From: Physcomitrium patens
Taxonomy: Eukaryota > Streptophyta > Bryopsida > Funariales > Funariaceae
Assembly (NCBI RefSeq): GCF_000002425.4
Contig: NC_037273.1
Coordinates: 7,775,868-7,839,867 of the forward strand
Reading direction: 5' to 3'
DNA length: 64,000 bases
The notes beneath the pieces were generated by a model that was given only the letters and a program-made list of their open reading frames with translations, had not been told where the DNA came from and made no database searches. The first letter of the stretch is position 1; every line of letters starts with the position of its first letter. A program made the translations under genes and the position numbers. Positions 1 through 12,271 of this stretch are shown piece by piece.

Positions 1-425
1 TCATATCAATTGTCAGTCATTTTGATGTTCACATTGAGGACTTCCCTCAGTTCTGAGCTGGTATTGGCAATTACTGCAAAGAAATCCTATATTGATAAGG
101 GTTAAATTAAAATGAAATACAAGGCATGGAGAAGTTTCAGAACCCCGTCTTTAATAGCGAACACAATCCCAATATAATCCCAGTAAGAATAATGGGGTGT
201 GCACAGAATTGCACACCAGAATGTCAAATTTAACTGTTACGACACACCTGAGGAGGCATCGAGAGTACAGTAGTAGTGCATATGAGATGACACCTTGAGA
301 TGCACAACTGCCTTGAATGGGACCGTAAAAATCCAAATCCCTGTGTGACATTAACTCCATGCGAATAAATTGTTATCTGTCAGCGTCCTGAAGCCGTTCC
401 GCTCCTTGCATTTAATATCCGAGAA
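1..425 (-). other. 3' flank of the TMEM135-like gene
   Basis: No coding exon is supported here. The stretch lies directly downstream, in gene direction, of the stop codon at 426-428 and probably contains the 3' untranslated region. Short open frames on the minus strand lack splice context and similarity. The polyadenylation site cannot be placed. Confidence 0.4.
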
Positions 426-3400
426 TCAGTAACTTCCAGAAGTAACTTCCAGAAGTGCTTTCGCTTTTGGTAATGATATTTCTGCATCAGGTGACGCAGA
501 AGGTGGATTCAAATGACTCGTATACTTAGTAGCTCCATCAGGAAGACCGAATACCCAGTCAAGAACGTTGAGGTACTTCGACCTGAATACATCTCGTTCT
601 TGCGCATAGCAATGCATGATGATGGCGGTAGCTGCACTAAAAAGGAAGACGTCTATTCGTTTGGGAGGAGTCAAGTTGTAACGCTCTAATACTCCCCATT
701 CGGTTACGCAAATTGCAAAACTTTCAATAGCCCTTGCAAAGCAGTAGAGGGCAAGTTCCATTCGTCGTGACTTCTTCTCAATCATCACTGCCAACCCGAC
801 TGGAAACTGTTGACACAACATGAAATAATGGTATTATAATCAATTCACCAAGAATAATGCAACAAATTGAACTCAACTATGAGACACCATGGCTAATATT
901 AACCAACTGACAAATCAGAGGAATAAAAAAATCATGTCTGCACATACAACTTCAGATCCTTGACATGCACATCAGCAAGCATGGTAACTCTATGACAGCA
1001 AGACAAAAGTACCATGAAGATGCAAAAGCAAAGGATTCGTACAGTTGCTGTAGCTATAAGAGGTGGCTTGCAAATTCCAGTTGATCTAAACAGAAAACAC
1101 GTCCAGGCCCTGTGAGAAAGTAAAGACACAGCAATAAGTAAGTTAACCGCACGTATTTGCTATCACTCAACATGAAAGTAGAAGCAACCTTCGAGAACCA
1201 AAATGTCCTAATCTCGATTCCCAAAATGCTTCCTCCGAGCAAAGATTCACCTACACCGCTTGCCCGAAACAATAACGGCTACTACTTGTATATAGCAAGA
1301 TTTACATTGAGGAGCGCAGCTAGTATCGATGATATAGCTAGTAGTGTGCTACATCATCTTCGTGTAAAATGACATGCATAGTTCAATTGAGAAGTTCTAG
1401 CAACGATTTTGTTAGTAATAAAATACTTACCAAGCAGAAGAAGTGTACACTGAGAGGAAAAGGCTAGATCTGACAATTCCCAGCACCGACTTCCATAAAA
1501 TGGGTGAGGGTCTGCACCAGCAACAACATAACAAGTATAACATCAAACTCCACGATTAAAATATATTTTTTTCATAAAATTCCTCCTAATTATCCCCTCA
1601 AACGTAGACTTATAATCACACCTAGCGAGAAATTACCCAGTCGAAAAGGTGTACACTTTCTCCACTCTGTGATTGAATAAATTTTACATACCTTGCAAAT
1701 AGGCCTTGCCGGTGCACAAGAAGTGCAGGGACAAGGTAGACAGGTACATAGACTGGCAAAGAACGTAGATATGCTTGAACCAGAAATGAGAAGAAATGCG
1801 GCGTACAACCTTGCGTTCCATGAATCATCTGCGAGAACATCACAAAGAATTTATGCCAGATCTCAGGCGTCTCTGTCAACTTTAGATGTGCTGATTTCTA
1901 CCTTCGACATACGCTAAAAGACAAGTATGAAGGAAGATCCTATGAACATGATAGAAATCGACAGGTTTTGCCTATCAGCGTTTAGCTGCACAAACCTCCA
2001 CAATTTGCATCATGGACTGCTGTGATACTGGAGCCTAACAAAAAATTTAGCATAGTTCAGAAGTGCTCACTGTGCAAGGAATAGACATCTCCGGGTTCAG
2101 TTTAATGTCAAGCCCTGATGACCTGTAGTGCTCCTCGATACCCTTTAATGCAGTGAAAGGCTTTGTGTTGAATGCTAACTGGTTGATGCCCTTGATGATT
2201 GAGGCATCTTTACCTCCATGCTTATTGAGAAATGAGACATAAGATTTTGGTAAACTGGATGGCTTCAAAATCCAGGCCGTCCTACAAGATAATAACAAAA
2301 TAACGACTACAAGAGCGCTTCAGCATACGATAACACATGAATTGTACGGAATAAAAGGTGCAGAAATTCATTATTTGCCCATACTTGAAAAAGAATGTTA
2401 TATAAATAAATAGTTGATGCCACAAAGACAGTAAAGACCAGAAGTAACAAATTTTAACAGGGACCAGATGTTGCAAAGAAAAATTTTACATGTAATAGTC
2501 TTTAAGAAATGGGACAAGCAGAACGTACAGAATCTGACATGATGATAAGCACATGAGAAATGTATCGCCATGCTTCCAAGACAGTGGCTTACAAAGCCAA
2601 CCTACGCGCTCGCTCTTTAATCCGCAGCGAGCAGCCAATACAGCTGCCCGCAGAAGTATGTAAATGGCCATGCTAGTGTGGCGCACTTTGTGTCCAGTCA
2701 ATAGCAGAGATGGACCTACAATTGCTCCGGCAACCAAAGATCGCCACCTCGCAGTCCTAATTGATGATCAAAAGTAAGAAAAGCCTGGGTTAAGCAAAAC
2801 CTCAAAATGAAAAAGCATTGAACGTATTAAGATAATACAGAACCTCACAACAGACCAGCGTTAACATGAAATGAGTTCTGAATCTGCTCGTGAATTAAAA
2901 TCGTGATCAGCATGATACAATCTCCACCAAATTACAAAGGAAAATCGAAAAACAGTAGAAACAAGAACGTAGTTAATAAATTAAAGACGAACTAATTGGG
3001 GAGAAAAAGAAAGGGAAGAAGAAAGAAAGAAAAGTATCCGAGCCAAACCTTCGAGAGCCTCCAAGCGCTGCAATGGTTTCCTCAACGGTGCAGAAACCTC
3101 CAGCGAAGGTTCCCAAAAATAAACCATATCGAAGAGTCTCCCTCAGTGCAGCCAAAAGAGCCTGATTATTTGTCTTCCCAATCTTCACAGGCGACTTACT
3201 GCATCAAAACAGAAGGTTTATAAGTTCCACAACTTAACCAAGGAACAACCAATAATGTCTCTACCAATAATGTCTCTACCAAATAATTGCTTTTAGTCCT
3301 GCACAATTTGAAGAAAAATTTTAGTCCTGTACCTACAATGTATGGATAACTTTAGTATTAAAATGTCACCAGGGATACACGTATATCAAAGGAAGAAGAT

Positions 3401-3870
3401 GACGGTAACATGACACAATGCAACTACCTTACGGACGATTTTCTCCTTAAACGAGTGAGGATACCAAAAAGCGAGAGACCTCCTCGAAGTCCAGCTCCAA
3501 TTACAAACCCTTTGACAGATGCTGCAACACACCGCTCTATAGCTCTCCAGCTATTTCGTCCATCATCTTGCCCAGAAATAGAACAATCGTCCTTAGGTGG
3601 ACCTCCTATTGTTTCAAACATACTAATCTTCTCTATACCATTAGTCAGCTTAGCCAGAGCTGCGGCACTTCTTGATTGTATCATTCTTCCATTTACCAAA
3701 ACAGGGCCGCTTACCAATGAATTTTGCCCAATGTCCTTCGAATGAACCATTTTATTCAGCAGCAAAGGAACTATGACATTTTTTTTATCCCTCTCATGTT
3801 GATCTATTCTAATAACCTCTTCAACAACCTCTTCTGTGATTGAGTCCTCCGATCGCACGTTGCCTTCCAT
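426..3870 (-). CDS. TMEM135 / Tim17-Tim22-Tim23-like multi-pass membrane protein, 8 coding exons
   Basis: Coding exons in gene order are 3870-3433, 3194-3049, 2756-2529, 2281-2071, 1828-1692, 1511-1431, 1109-1043 and 806-426. All junctions are GT-AG and lengths sum to 1689 nt, or 562 residues, close to the plant TMEM135-like proteins of about 530 residues. A glycine-rich hydrophobic segment (KGFVIGAGLRGG, residues 120-131) resembles a Tim17/22/23-type helix. Later blocks include LAGAI-like glycine helices, a SLPKSYVSFLNKHGGKD block, a QAYLRSLPVYVPVYLVPAL helix and SAWAWTCFLF. The last exon has the EKKSRRMELALYC block and a soluble tail. The family is assigned to mitochondrial, peroxisomal or other organelle membranes, and its biochemical role is poorly defined. 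The start is the first ATG of the conserved frame, after an acidic soluble N-terminus. The family call is confident; the function is not. Confidence 0.85.
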
Positions 3871-5110
3871 AGTTCAGTAACTTAATATTATGCCTCCGTG
3901 CCTGGTAAAGAACAACACAACCAGAGGATGAAGAACTTCATAACGGACACAAAAAAAGATTACAGAAATGGGAAGCTGGAATATACAGAGAGTTGGAATG
4001 TTGTCCCTCACAAAACCAACCCAAACGCAGCGGATAAAATATTCCAAAATAATCTTAAAATTCAGTGACCACGCTCCTCGATATAGTAAGACCCTTAATG
4101 CGCATCTATGTGCAAGTTTACATCAAGTGCCCATCTTCACTAATGCATATTCACAATCCTCGAGTCCAGAGCTTCGGTTAGCCATGATATATTACTATGC
4201 TGGTCTAGATTCCGAGAGAAGGAATTCTCCAAACTAATCAAGTGATTTCCTCCATCATAAAGTAGTGAAAAGATTTTAATTTCTTGGAGCGTATCGGGCG
4301 ATGACATAACAATCCGCGGCCGTTACACGTAGGTTTTGATACAAGTTAAGTTATCTCCTTGACTCGTTAAAATTGGCGGAAAACATCAGAAGCCACTAAA
4401 CAACTGATTCTCTAATGTATTCTTGAAAGTTCATGCAATATCATCAACCAAAAACGAAAAAAACAAAAAACAAAACAAAACAAAACAAAAAAAAACAAAC
4501 AAACAAAGGTAGTGTCAGGAAAAACACAATGCGAGGCAGATACTTCACGAGAACACCCTTACGATTTGAGAGCCAGAGTTTGAAACACAAGATCGAATTC
4601 CCGTACTAATTCGTGCAATTAACACAATTAACAGCTCACAAACCGCAATCAAAACCCAGCAATGGAGAAAGCCGCAGGAATAGCAAAATAAACCTCGGGT
4701 AATAAACCGCAGAGGGCACGCAAACGAAAAAACTAGCTCCACACACTCTCATCTCTGCTAGAAAAATAAAACAAACAAACAAACAAGAAAACAAGAAAAG
4801 AAAAGAAAAAAACACACCGCACTAACACCGTCACAAACCTTCGCCGCAGCAACAATAACTCAACGACGCGGATCCCATCGCACTGAAAGCAGCATATCCG
4901 TCAATCGCTCGTCAGCAAGCGATGTGCAGGATACGGCGAAGGGAAGGAAATTGGCGAGAGGAGGATCGACGCACGAGAGGCGTATGATACAAACAACAGC
5001 CCCGATATCAGGAGGAGGAGAATGGGGAAGAGGAAGAGTAGGAGGAGTCGAGCCCAGCCCAGCCAATGCACCCCCGCCCCGCATGCAACGCAGTTCCCAC
5101 AGTGCTTGAG
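3871..5110 (-). promoter_or_regulatory. Leader and probable promoter of the TMEM135-like gene
   Basis: No protein-coding frame is supported. A donor-like site reading GCGAAG followed by gtttgtg on the minus strand near 4840, and an acceptor-like site near 3905, suggest a 5' untranslated exon at about 4845-5000 spliced to the ATG exon. Base composition becomes GC-rich at 4850-5110, as expected of a plant 5' region. A low-complexity CAAA tract lies between. The transcription start is inferred, not seen. Confidence 0.35.
4443..4507. repeat. A-rich (CAAAA)n / (CAAA)n low-complexity tract
   Basis: A run of A-rich pentamers and tetramers with single C interruptions. It lies in the presumed 5' intron of the TMEM135-like gene. 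No target duplication or upstream retroelement body was seen, so it is called a simple repeat and not a retroposon tail. Confidence 0.7.
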
Positions 5111-5885
5111 GAAAGGGCTGGGCAGAGCAAGGCAGGGCGCCCCTCGCTGGATGGATGAGAGAATATTATAATCCATGTCTCATATCCCATCCCTCCTCTC
5201 ATACATAGGTACATTTATCTATCCATCCATCCCCCCTGGATGCCGAGCTGTAGCTTCGTTGCCTAGGCATTGGGCCTGGCGGTTGGTGCCCACGTTTCGC
5301 CATTCATTGGGGCTCCTGACGGCAATGAGGCTCCAATGCCCGCACCATGGCCATATCTAGTTGAATTCGTATTGGTCGGAGGTGGAGGCGGAGCCCCCGA
5401 GGTGTGAGTGAGTGAGTGCCGTGGCTCCTCCACTTGTAGGAAGCTCCCCTCCCCTCTTAGCCCCCCTCTTCACCCTTTGGCAAAGCTTTGCATGGCGGGT
5501 TTTTTTAATTTAATTATCTATTTATGTTACTTATAAATATTTTTCACTCATTAGGGCCGGTAGATGTAGGCAAGGGTAGCCAAAATGCAAGAATTTCTTA
5601 AACAATGGTTGAGATTTTGTAGTTGGGATTTGAATCACCTATCACTTTAGCACCATAATATAATCTTCAGTGCAATTTTCACATGGCCTAGAATAAAACA
5701 GCATTGCCATCTGTTGGTGCTAACATGACTTGCCAAGGGATCAATGCCATGGATTCATGGCACCCTAAAAAAGATGGGCACAAGGCCATCTCAAGCCACA
5801 TAACAAAGTAGTCAACAAAAGTCATATCTAGCATCACTTGCTTGCTTCTTAATGGCTCTCTTAGGACCAATCCTTCCCCCTCTCT
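5111..5885. other. Intergenic spacer between the TMEM135-like gene and the Gypsy element
   Basis: The sequence is GC-rich to about 5500, then changes sharply to AT-rich DNA. It holds short pyrimidine-rich runs and a GTGA repeat near 5405. I see no gene, RNA gene or conserved frame. Confidence 0.5.
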
Positions 5886-6400
5886 TATCATGGACATATA
5901 TATTTATTCTAATATTTATCTATATAATTAAATAAAAATAAATAAAAGTAGATTTATTTTATAATATTTTCTAAAGAAGCTTTTTAAATGTTGCTTTGAC
6001 TTTACATGTATTTGTAGTTGATTGATAAGTTAGCAATTTAGTCAAGTTAACTACATGTTGATAGCTTATAAAATAAGCTAATTATGTGGTGCACATATGG
6101 AAAACTTGCCTTATAAATTAAGATATATGTCTTGCAAAGTCAACACATTTTAAAAGTCCTATAAAAGTTCACTACGTAGCTCTTAGTTTAAAATATACAC
6201 GGAAGCAAGAATGAAGCTTTCTTCATTCTTTTTAACACCTTTCTAGTCTTTAGTCTTATCTTAAGACTTTTTAGTCTTCTTATCTTTGACAATAGGCATT
6301 CTAGTTTAGTATTATATCATCTTTGAGTGATTATTTAATCTTTTTGAATAATACAAGATTGTCTTAATCTTTTAGTTCTTCAAGATTAATATCCTTGATA
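5886..6400 (+). repeat. 5' LTR of the Gypsy element
   Basis: It starts TATCATGGACAT, decayed from the family's TGTCA start, and ends TTGATA, decayed from TTGACA. It aligns along its whole length with 11743-12271 and 46315-46854. Shared blocks include the AAGCTT palindrome region, the gcaagaatgaagc hairpin near the expected transcription start, and the final tccttgata. Confidence 0.85.
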
Positions 6401-6402
6401 AT

Positions 6403-6413
6403 TTGAGAAGAAT
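6403..6413 (+). other. Decayed primer-binding site (self-priming type)
   Basis: Two bases after the LTR end the sequence reads TTGAGAAGAAT. The younger solo LTR at 46315-46854 has CACTCTTGTCAA at its predicted transcription start, whose complement is TTGACAAGAGTG. The site therefore matches at 9 of 11 positions. It sits at the same 2-nt spacing as the sites at 44180 and 62585. Confidence 0.5.
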
Positions 6414-6599
6414 ATTAATTCGTTTTTCTTATCTTGTTTCAGAAGTGAATGGATTATTCTACTTCAATTGTTATATTTTGAAGGTTGCTTATTATCCATA
6501 TTATTTTTTTAAATTTTTTTTAATATTAATATTTTTCTTAAAGAGAGCAGATTATCCTTCTTTGTAGAATTTTTAATTTGATATTAGCAGTTGCAGATT

Positions 6600-7660
6600 A
6601 CCTTCCTCTAATTTGACTTGTAGATTTATTAAGTTGTTTGAAATGGAAGAAAAAATCATAGATGCTATACTTTGCAGAAGTAAGAATAGATTTACAACTA
6701 TTGTTGATCTTCATGAATTTATCAACACTCTTAATGTAGAAATTTTATGCATTATGAGCGCCAACTATGGAAATACTAATCCTATGCATATATAAGAAGT
6801 TTAAAATCTATATCAAGAAGTTGTGCAATTGAAAGAAGCAAGTAAGTTGACCTCAGAACTAAATCTAGGAAGTTTTGCTGCTATTAGTATAATAGGGACA
6901 AGAATTAATATACCTAAGAAGTTTGATGGAACAAGATCAAAATTTTGAAGATTTTTGCAACAAGTCAAGGTGTATCTAAGATTGCATCCCTTCCAATACC
7001 TTAATGGATTTATTCAAGTTGGATTCATGCATGGATTTCTATTTGGAAGTGTTTTTTTCTTGGTTTGCACCTTTAATAGAAAAGGATTCATGACTCTTTT
7101 AAGATATGAATTCATTCCTAAAAGTGTTAATGGCCACACTTTGAGAAAATAATCCAAAAAAAATACTAGAGACTAAGCTCTTGTCTTTATGACAAGAATC
7201 ACAATCAACTACCATATATGTTGTTGAATTTCAAAACCTTACTTGCAACATGGACTAGAATGATAAAGCTCTTATCAATCAATTTTGATATGGATTGAAG
7301 GATAATATCAAAGATTTATTATTAATAATACTAAAAGCAAAAATCTTTAGAAGAATTTATTACTCAAGCCATTATATGTTACAATTGATTACTTGAAAAA
7401 CGTCAAGAATGAAGACATGGCTAAAGAAGAAGAAGTCAGGTAATAATGGTAGCTCCTAATTTTTAAGAAATTTATTAATTAAAGCCAGAATCAATGCAAA
7501 TTGATACGATATATTTTAAAATCTTCATAGAGCAGATAAAAACTTAATGTTGTCAAGGAGGCTTGTGCTTATATTATGGAGAAGCTAAACATACTACTTA
7601 ATATTATCCAAAGAAACAACATAATTACAAAATAAAGAGCATGGTTGTAGAAGAAGATAA
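6600..7660 (+). pseudogene. Gypsy gag remnant
   Basis: Scattered fragments match the gag of the younger element at 62863-63850, including a KFDGTRSKF-like block near 6920 and a decayed zinc knuckle near 7570-7615 (LCLYYGEAKH, where the second cysteine has become tyrosine). Multiple stops and frameshifts rule out a product. Confidence 0.7.
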
Positions 7661-7809
7661 TGTATCAAAAAATAAATTTCTCTAACTACAATGAAAATCA
7701 TGTGGTAAGAATCTTATGTAATTCCTAGTAAAAGTCATATTCTCTCTTCAAATCTCTCACCTTCTTTTCCAATAGAATTTTATTTAGGACCAAAAAATCA
7801 CAAAGACTT

Positions 7810-10800
7810 AGCTTTATTAGATTCAGGAGTCTCAACTTGTTGTATAGACAAAAACTTTGTCAAAAAATAAGAAACATTGTTACTCAAGAAAACTAAATCC
7901 ATATATGTAGATAATTGTTTGTTATCTTTTGGAGATGTTATCTATAAGATTATTATTTTAGATGTAGCAATTAAAGATCATAATAGCATAGTAATATTTA
8001 ATGTAACAAGATCTCTATTTAATCTAATTATTTTAAGATTATCTTGGTTAAAAAAGTATAATCCTCAAATAAATTGGATTTTTCATAATCTTAACTTTTC
8101 TTATAATTTGATCTAAAATTTTTTTAGTCAAGTAAAAATATATAAGCCTAGTACATCTAAATCCTTATCAATAGGTGCAAAATCTTTCATTACTATGCCA
8201 AAAGAAGGATGATCTTTTATTATATATGCCACGCCCATTTTTGATGGTGGAAAGACGTCAAGTTGTATTCCTAGCTAATATCAAGATTTTTAGGATGTTT
8301 TTTTTTTAAAAAAAAATGTAAATATTTTTTCAAAGCATGAATCTTATGATTGTTCAATTGATTTGCAAGAAAGAGCTCAACCACTATTTGCACCAATCTA
8401 CAACTTATTATAAAATAAATTGACTCCATTAAAGGACTATATTAAAGAAAATTTGGCTAAAAACTTCATATGCCATTCAAAATTTCTAATAGAAGTTCCT
8501 ATCTTATTTAAGGAGAAAAAAAATGGATCTCTATGGATGTGCATAGACTACCAAAGACTTATTAAGATCATCATCAAGAATATGTATTTCCTACATTTTA
8601 TTTCAGGACTTCTTGACTAACTCAATCAAGTAAAGATCTACATAAAAATAGATCTACAAGGAGCATACGATTAGATTTGCATCATAGAAGGAGAAGAATG
8701 GAAGATTTCTTTTTAAATTAAATATGGATATTTTAAATATAATGTCATGTCTATTAGACTTATAAATGCACTAACTACTTTTTAATATTTCATGAATGTT
8801 GTTTTTTGTGAGTTTCTTAATGATTTTATTGTTTGTTATTTAGACAACATTCTAATCTATTCTAAACACATAGAAGAGCATAAAATTCATGTTCATTGTA
8901 CATTATAAAAACTCAGAGATACAAGATTATATGCGAAGATGAAAAAATATATATTTTATATTATTCAAATTAATTTCTTAAGATACATCATTTTTAACAA
9001 AGGACTTATGATGGATCTAAAGAAAATCCATACTATCATATATTAAAAGATTCCAAAATCAATCAAAGATGTGTAATATTTTTTAAAATTTGCCAATTAT
9101 TATAAAATCTTCATCAAAAATATTTTTCAAGTTGCAGCTCCTCTTACACGTTTGACATATAAAGATAAACTTGAATGAAGCAAAGAAGGTAAATCATCTT
9201 TTGAAGCCTTGAAGACAAAATTAATTTTTGCATCAATTTTGTATCATTTTAAATTTTTGGAGCATTCTTCATAGAAACATATGCATCACACTTTGCTGTA
9301 GATATTGTTTTGTCATAAATAAAAATAACTGATAAGCTCTATCTAATAGCTCTTCATTCCAAGAAATTTTTAGTATGCAAGATTAATTATGAAATCTACA
9401 ACAAAGAACTTCTTACAATCATAGATTCATTTGAAGAATGGCATCATTATTTAGAAAGAGCTTTTAATTTATTCACTATGTATATGATTCACAAGAATCT
9501 AAAATACTTCATGTCAATACATCTTTTGAAACATTGCCAAGCTTATTGGAGCATGTCTTTATCATGATTTGATTTCAAGATCACTTATAGATTCAAAAAA
9601 CAACAAGGTTTATTAAATGTCCTTTGTAGATGTTCTTATCTTGCACCAAAAAAACAGAGATGTAGCTTTTGATCAACAAAGAATGATTTTTGTGAAGACA
9701 GAGCATTTTCATCTTTGAGCAATAAAATCAACGTTAATTTGTGATTTAAGATTTTTTAAGCAAATTCAATGAAATATGTCATTTGGTCCTCTTATTTATA
9801 ATATCAAAAATAATTATTTTAAGTCTTATGATACTTCCAAGTTTGAGTTCAAAAATAATCTATTCTATTTCAAGAAATAATTATATATTCTAAAAGACAA
9901 AGTATGATTATATGTTCTTCAAGCTTGTCATGATTTTCTAACAGCCACACATTTTGGATACAACTAAATTTTGGAGATAATATCTAGAGATTTTTAGTGG
10001 CCTCAAATATAGAAGATAGTCAAAGACTTGGTACAATTATGTGATATTTGTTTAACATCCAAAATTCCTAGTTATCAATCTTATGGACTTTTTTAGCCAT
10101 TACCTATTCCAAAACAACTATGGTCTTTTGTTTCTATGGATTTCATTATAGACCTTCCTATATCAAGTTTGTATGATTGTATATTTGTGGTATTAGACCA
10201 TTTTATCAAGATAGCATATTTTGTACTATGTACAAAATGAATCATAGGTGAAGAAATGGCTAAGTTTTTTCTTGACAACATCTATCACTATTATAGATTA
10301 TCCAAAGATATTATATTACATAGAAGGATTCAATTTGTAACTAGATTTTAAAGAACTCTTTTCAAGATTTTAAAGATAGGTATAAAGCTCTCTTTGACTT
10401 TTTATCCTTAAACTAATGGACAAACCGAACAAGTAAATCAAGTTCTATAGCAATATTTGAGTTATACCATCAACTATGATGATTAGAAAAGTCTTTTGCC
10501 ATTGATTGAATTTGCATATAATAATTTGATATATTCTTCTATTCAACAAATACCTTTGTTTGCCAATTATGGTTATCATATATGACTTAATACTTTTGAT
10601 TTTTCAAAAGTTGATAATTCTATGGCAAAAGATTTCACAAATTGTTTATTAGAACTACATGCAACAATAAAGTCGTAATTAAAGAAAGTTTAAGAACAAA
10701 AAAAGATGAATGCAATTGCCTATTACAAGGAACAACCACAATTTAACTTAGGTGAGAAGGTATGGTTACTTTGTCACAATATCAAGACTATTTATCCTTA

Positions 10801-11160
10801 TGACAAATTGAACTATCACAAGCTTGAAAATTTTCATATTTGTGTATAAATTAATCATGTTGCTTATTAATTATATCTATTGGTGTCTATGAAGATCCAT
10901 CTTATATTCCATATGTCTCTTCTTAAACCATATAAGATAGTGAATATCTTGGAAAGAAGATAAATGCCACCTCTTCTTATAGAAGTGGATAATAATCAAG
11001 AGTTTGAAATAGAAGAAGTCTTAGATTTAAGGCAACACCAAAATAGATTAGAATATTTTATTTATTGGCATGGATATGATATTAGTGAATGCACATAAGA
11101 TCCAATAAAGAATCTTATAAATGCAACAAAGAAAGCTGAGGCTTTTCATTGATAACATCC
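7810..11160 (+). pseudogene. Gypsy pol remnant: protease, RT, RNase H, integrase, chromodomain
   Basis: The aspartic protease begins with LLDSG at about 7817. Reverse transcriptase covers about 8480-9020, with GSLWMCIDYQ and YLDNILIYS, where the second catalytic Asp of the usual YLDD motif reads Asn. RNase H-like sequence covers about 9250-9640. The integrase core covers about 9900-10680, with SMDFIIDLP and NGQTEQVNQ. A chromodomain-like block lies at about 10990-11150 (EEVLDLRQHQNRLEYFIYWH). Frames shift repeatedly and many stops occur, often where the family has Trp or Gln. No activity is possible. Confidence 0.85.
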
Positions 11161-11274
11161 ATCAAAATTAAGATAAAGAATATCAAATCTTTTTTATAAA
11201 TGAAACAAGATCCAAGGAAGATAATATTCTATCTTTTACTCTTATTTATAATTTTTGTGTATTTGTGACGCTAA

Positions 11275-11700
11275 AGAGACAGAGAATCAACAACCATTAG
11301 ATTCAACTCAAGAGCTTTTACTTGCTAACTTATCAAACAAGACATTGCAATTGTCACAATCTTCAAGATAATGTAATCAAGATAAAGATTTTAAACAACA
11401 ACATGTCCTTCCTCAAATAGATGGCAAGATATAATGTGTTTGGTATCACAACCTTAGAAAAGAATTCCAATATTTGGTGATTTTATTAGAGGTAGGAACA
11501 ACTCCTCATGGTATTCTAAATATTTTATTTGAAAGAAATTACGAAGACCTTAACAACGATCAAATAATAAGGTAATCTTCCCACTTTACTATGGTACAGT
11601 ATCGATGGTTGAGAAGACTTATCAACCATCTTTAAAGAAAACTAAGATCAAAGTATGTGACAAACATAATTTGCTACATCTTAAATTTCTTCAACATATA
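11275..11700 (+). pseudogene. Accessory reading frame downstream of the chromodomain
   Basis: After the chromodomain one frame stays readable, with a few stops, for about 140 residues. It contains short blocks such as HVLPQIDG, CVWYHNLRKEFQYL and ILFERNYEDLNNDQII. The same frame and blocks recur at 48370-48790 on the plus strand and near 51890-52330 on the minus strand. It lies between the chromodomain and the polypurine tract. I do not recognise a domain. It could be a polyprotein C-terminal extension or a separate small gene. Confidence 0.55.
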
Positions 11701-11728
11701 TTGATTATTCTTTTGAGAACTTGTCCCT

Positions 11729-11742
11729 AGAAGAGCGGATAA
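11729..11742 (+). other. Polypurine tract of the Gypsy element
   Basis: The purine-rich sequence agaagagcggataa ends exactly at the 3' LTR. The equivalent tract in the reverse copy at 51856-51869 reads agaaaggaggataa on the minus strand, which supports both LTR borders. Confidence 0.6.
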
Positions 11743-12271
11743 TATCACAAACATACATATTTACTATAAAATTTATCTATATGATTAAGTAGAAGTAGAT
11801 AAAAATAAATTTATTTCATAATATTTTTTAAAGAAACTTCTTAGAAGCTTTATAGACGTTATTTTGACTTTATATGTATTTGTAGTTGATTGATAGGTTA
11901 AAAACTTAGTCAATAAATTAACCACATTTTCAAAGCTTGTGGAACAAGCTAACTATGTGACATACATATAAAAAACTTGTGTTGCAAGTTAAGATATATG
12001 TCTTGCAAAATCAACACATTTTAGAGGTTCTATAGAACATTGCCATGTAGTTCTTAGTTAAGAGTATATATGGAGGCAAGAATGAAGCCTTTTTTTATTA
12101 TTATCAATACTTTTTTAGTTCTTAGTTTTATTTTAAGACTTTCTAGTCTTCTTATCTTTGGCAATAATTATTTTAGTTTAATATTATATCATCTCTGAGT
12201 GATTATCTAATATTTTTGAGTGATAAAAGAGTGTTATGATCTTTTAGTTCTTTAAGATTCATGTTCTTAAA
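11743..12271 (+). repeat. 3' LTR of the Gypsy element
   Basis: It starts TATCACAAACATACATAT directly after the polypurine tract and aligns with the 5' LTR at 5886-6400. The end is decayed (ttcttaaaa). The two LTRs differ substantially, mostly by changes towards A and T, which indicates an old insertion. Confidence 0.85.

Larger units (their letters stand above)
5886..12271 (+). mobile_element. Degenerate Ty3/Gypsy chromovirus with two LTRs
   Basis: A complete but dead LTR retrotransposon: 5' LTR 5886-6400, 3' LTR 11743-12271, with gag, protease, reverse transcriptase, RNase H, integrase and chromodomain remnants between them. The order RT, RNase H, integrase, then chromodomain places it among Ty3/Gypsy chromoviruses. 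The internal region has dozens of stops and small indels, so it cannot make protein. It is strongly AT-rich compared with the flanking genes. The same family occurs at 38.5-53.1 kb. A clear 5-bp target duplication was not resolved; the 5' flank reads tctct and the 3' flank acccc. Confidence 0.88.
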
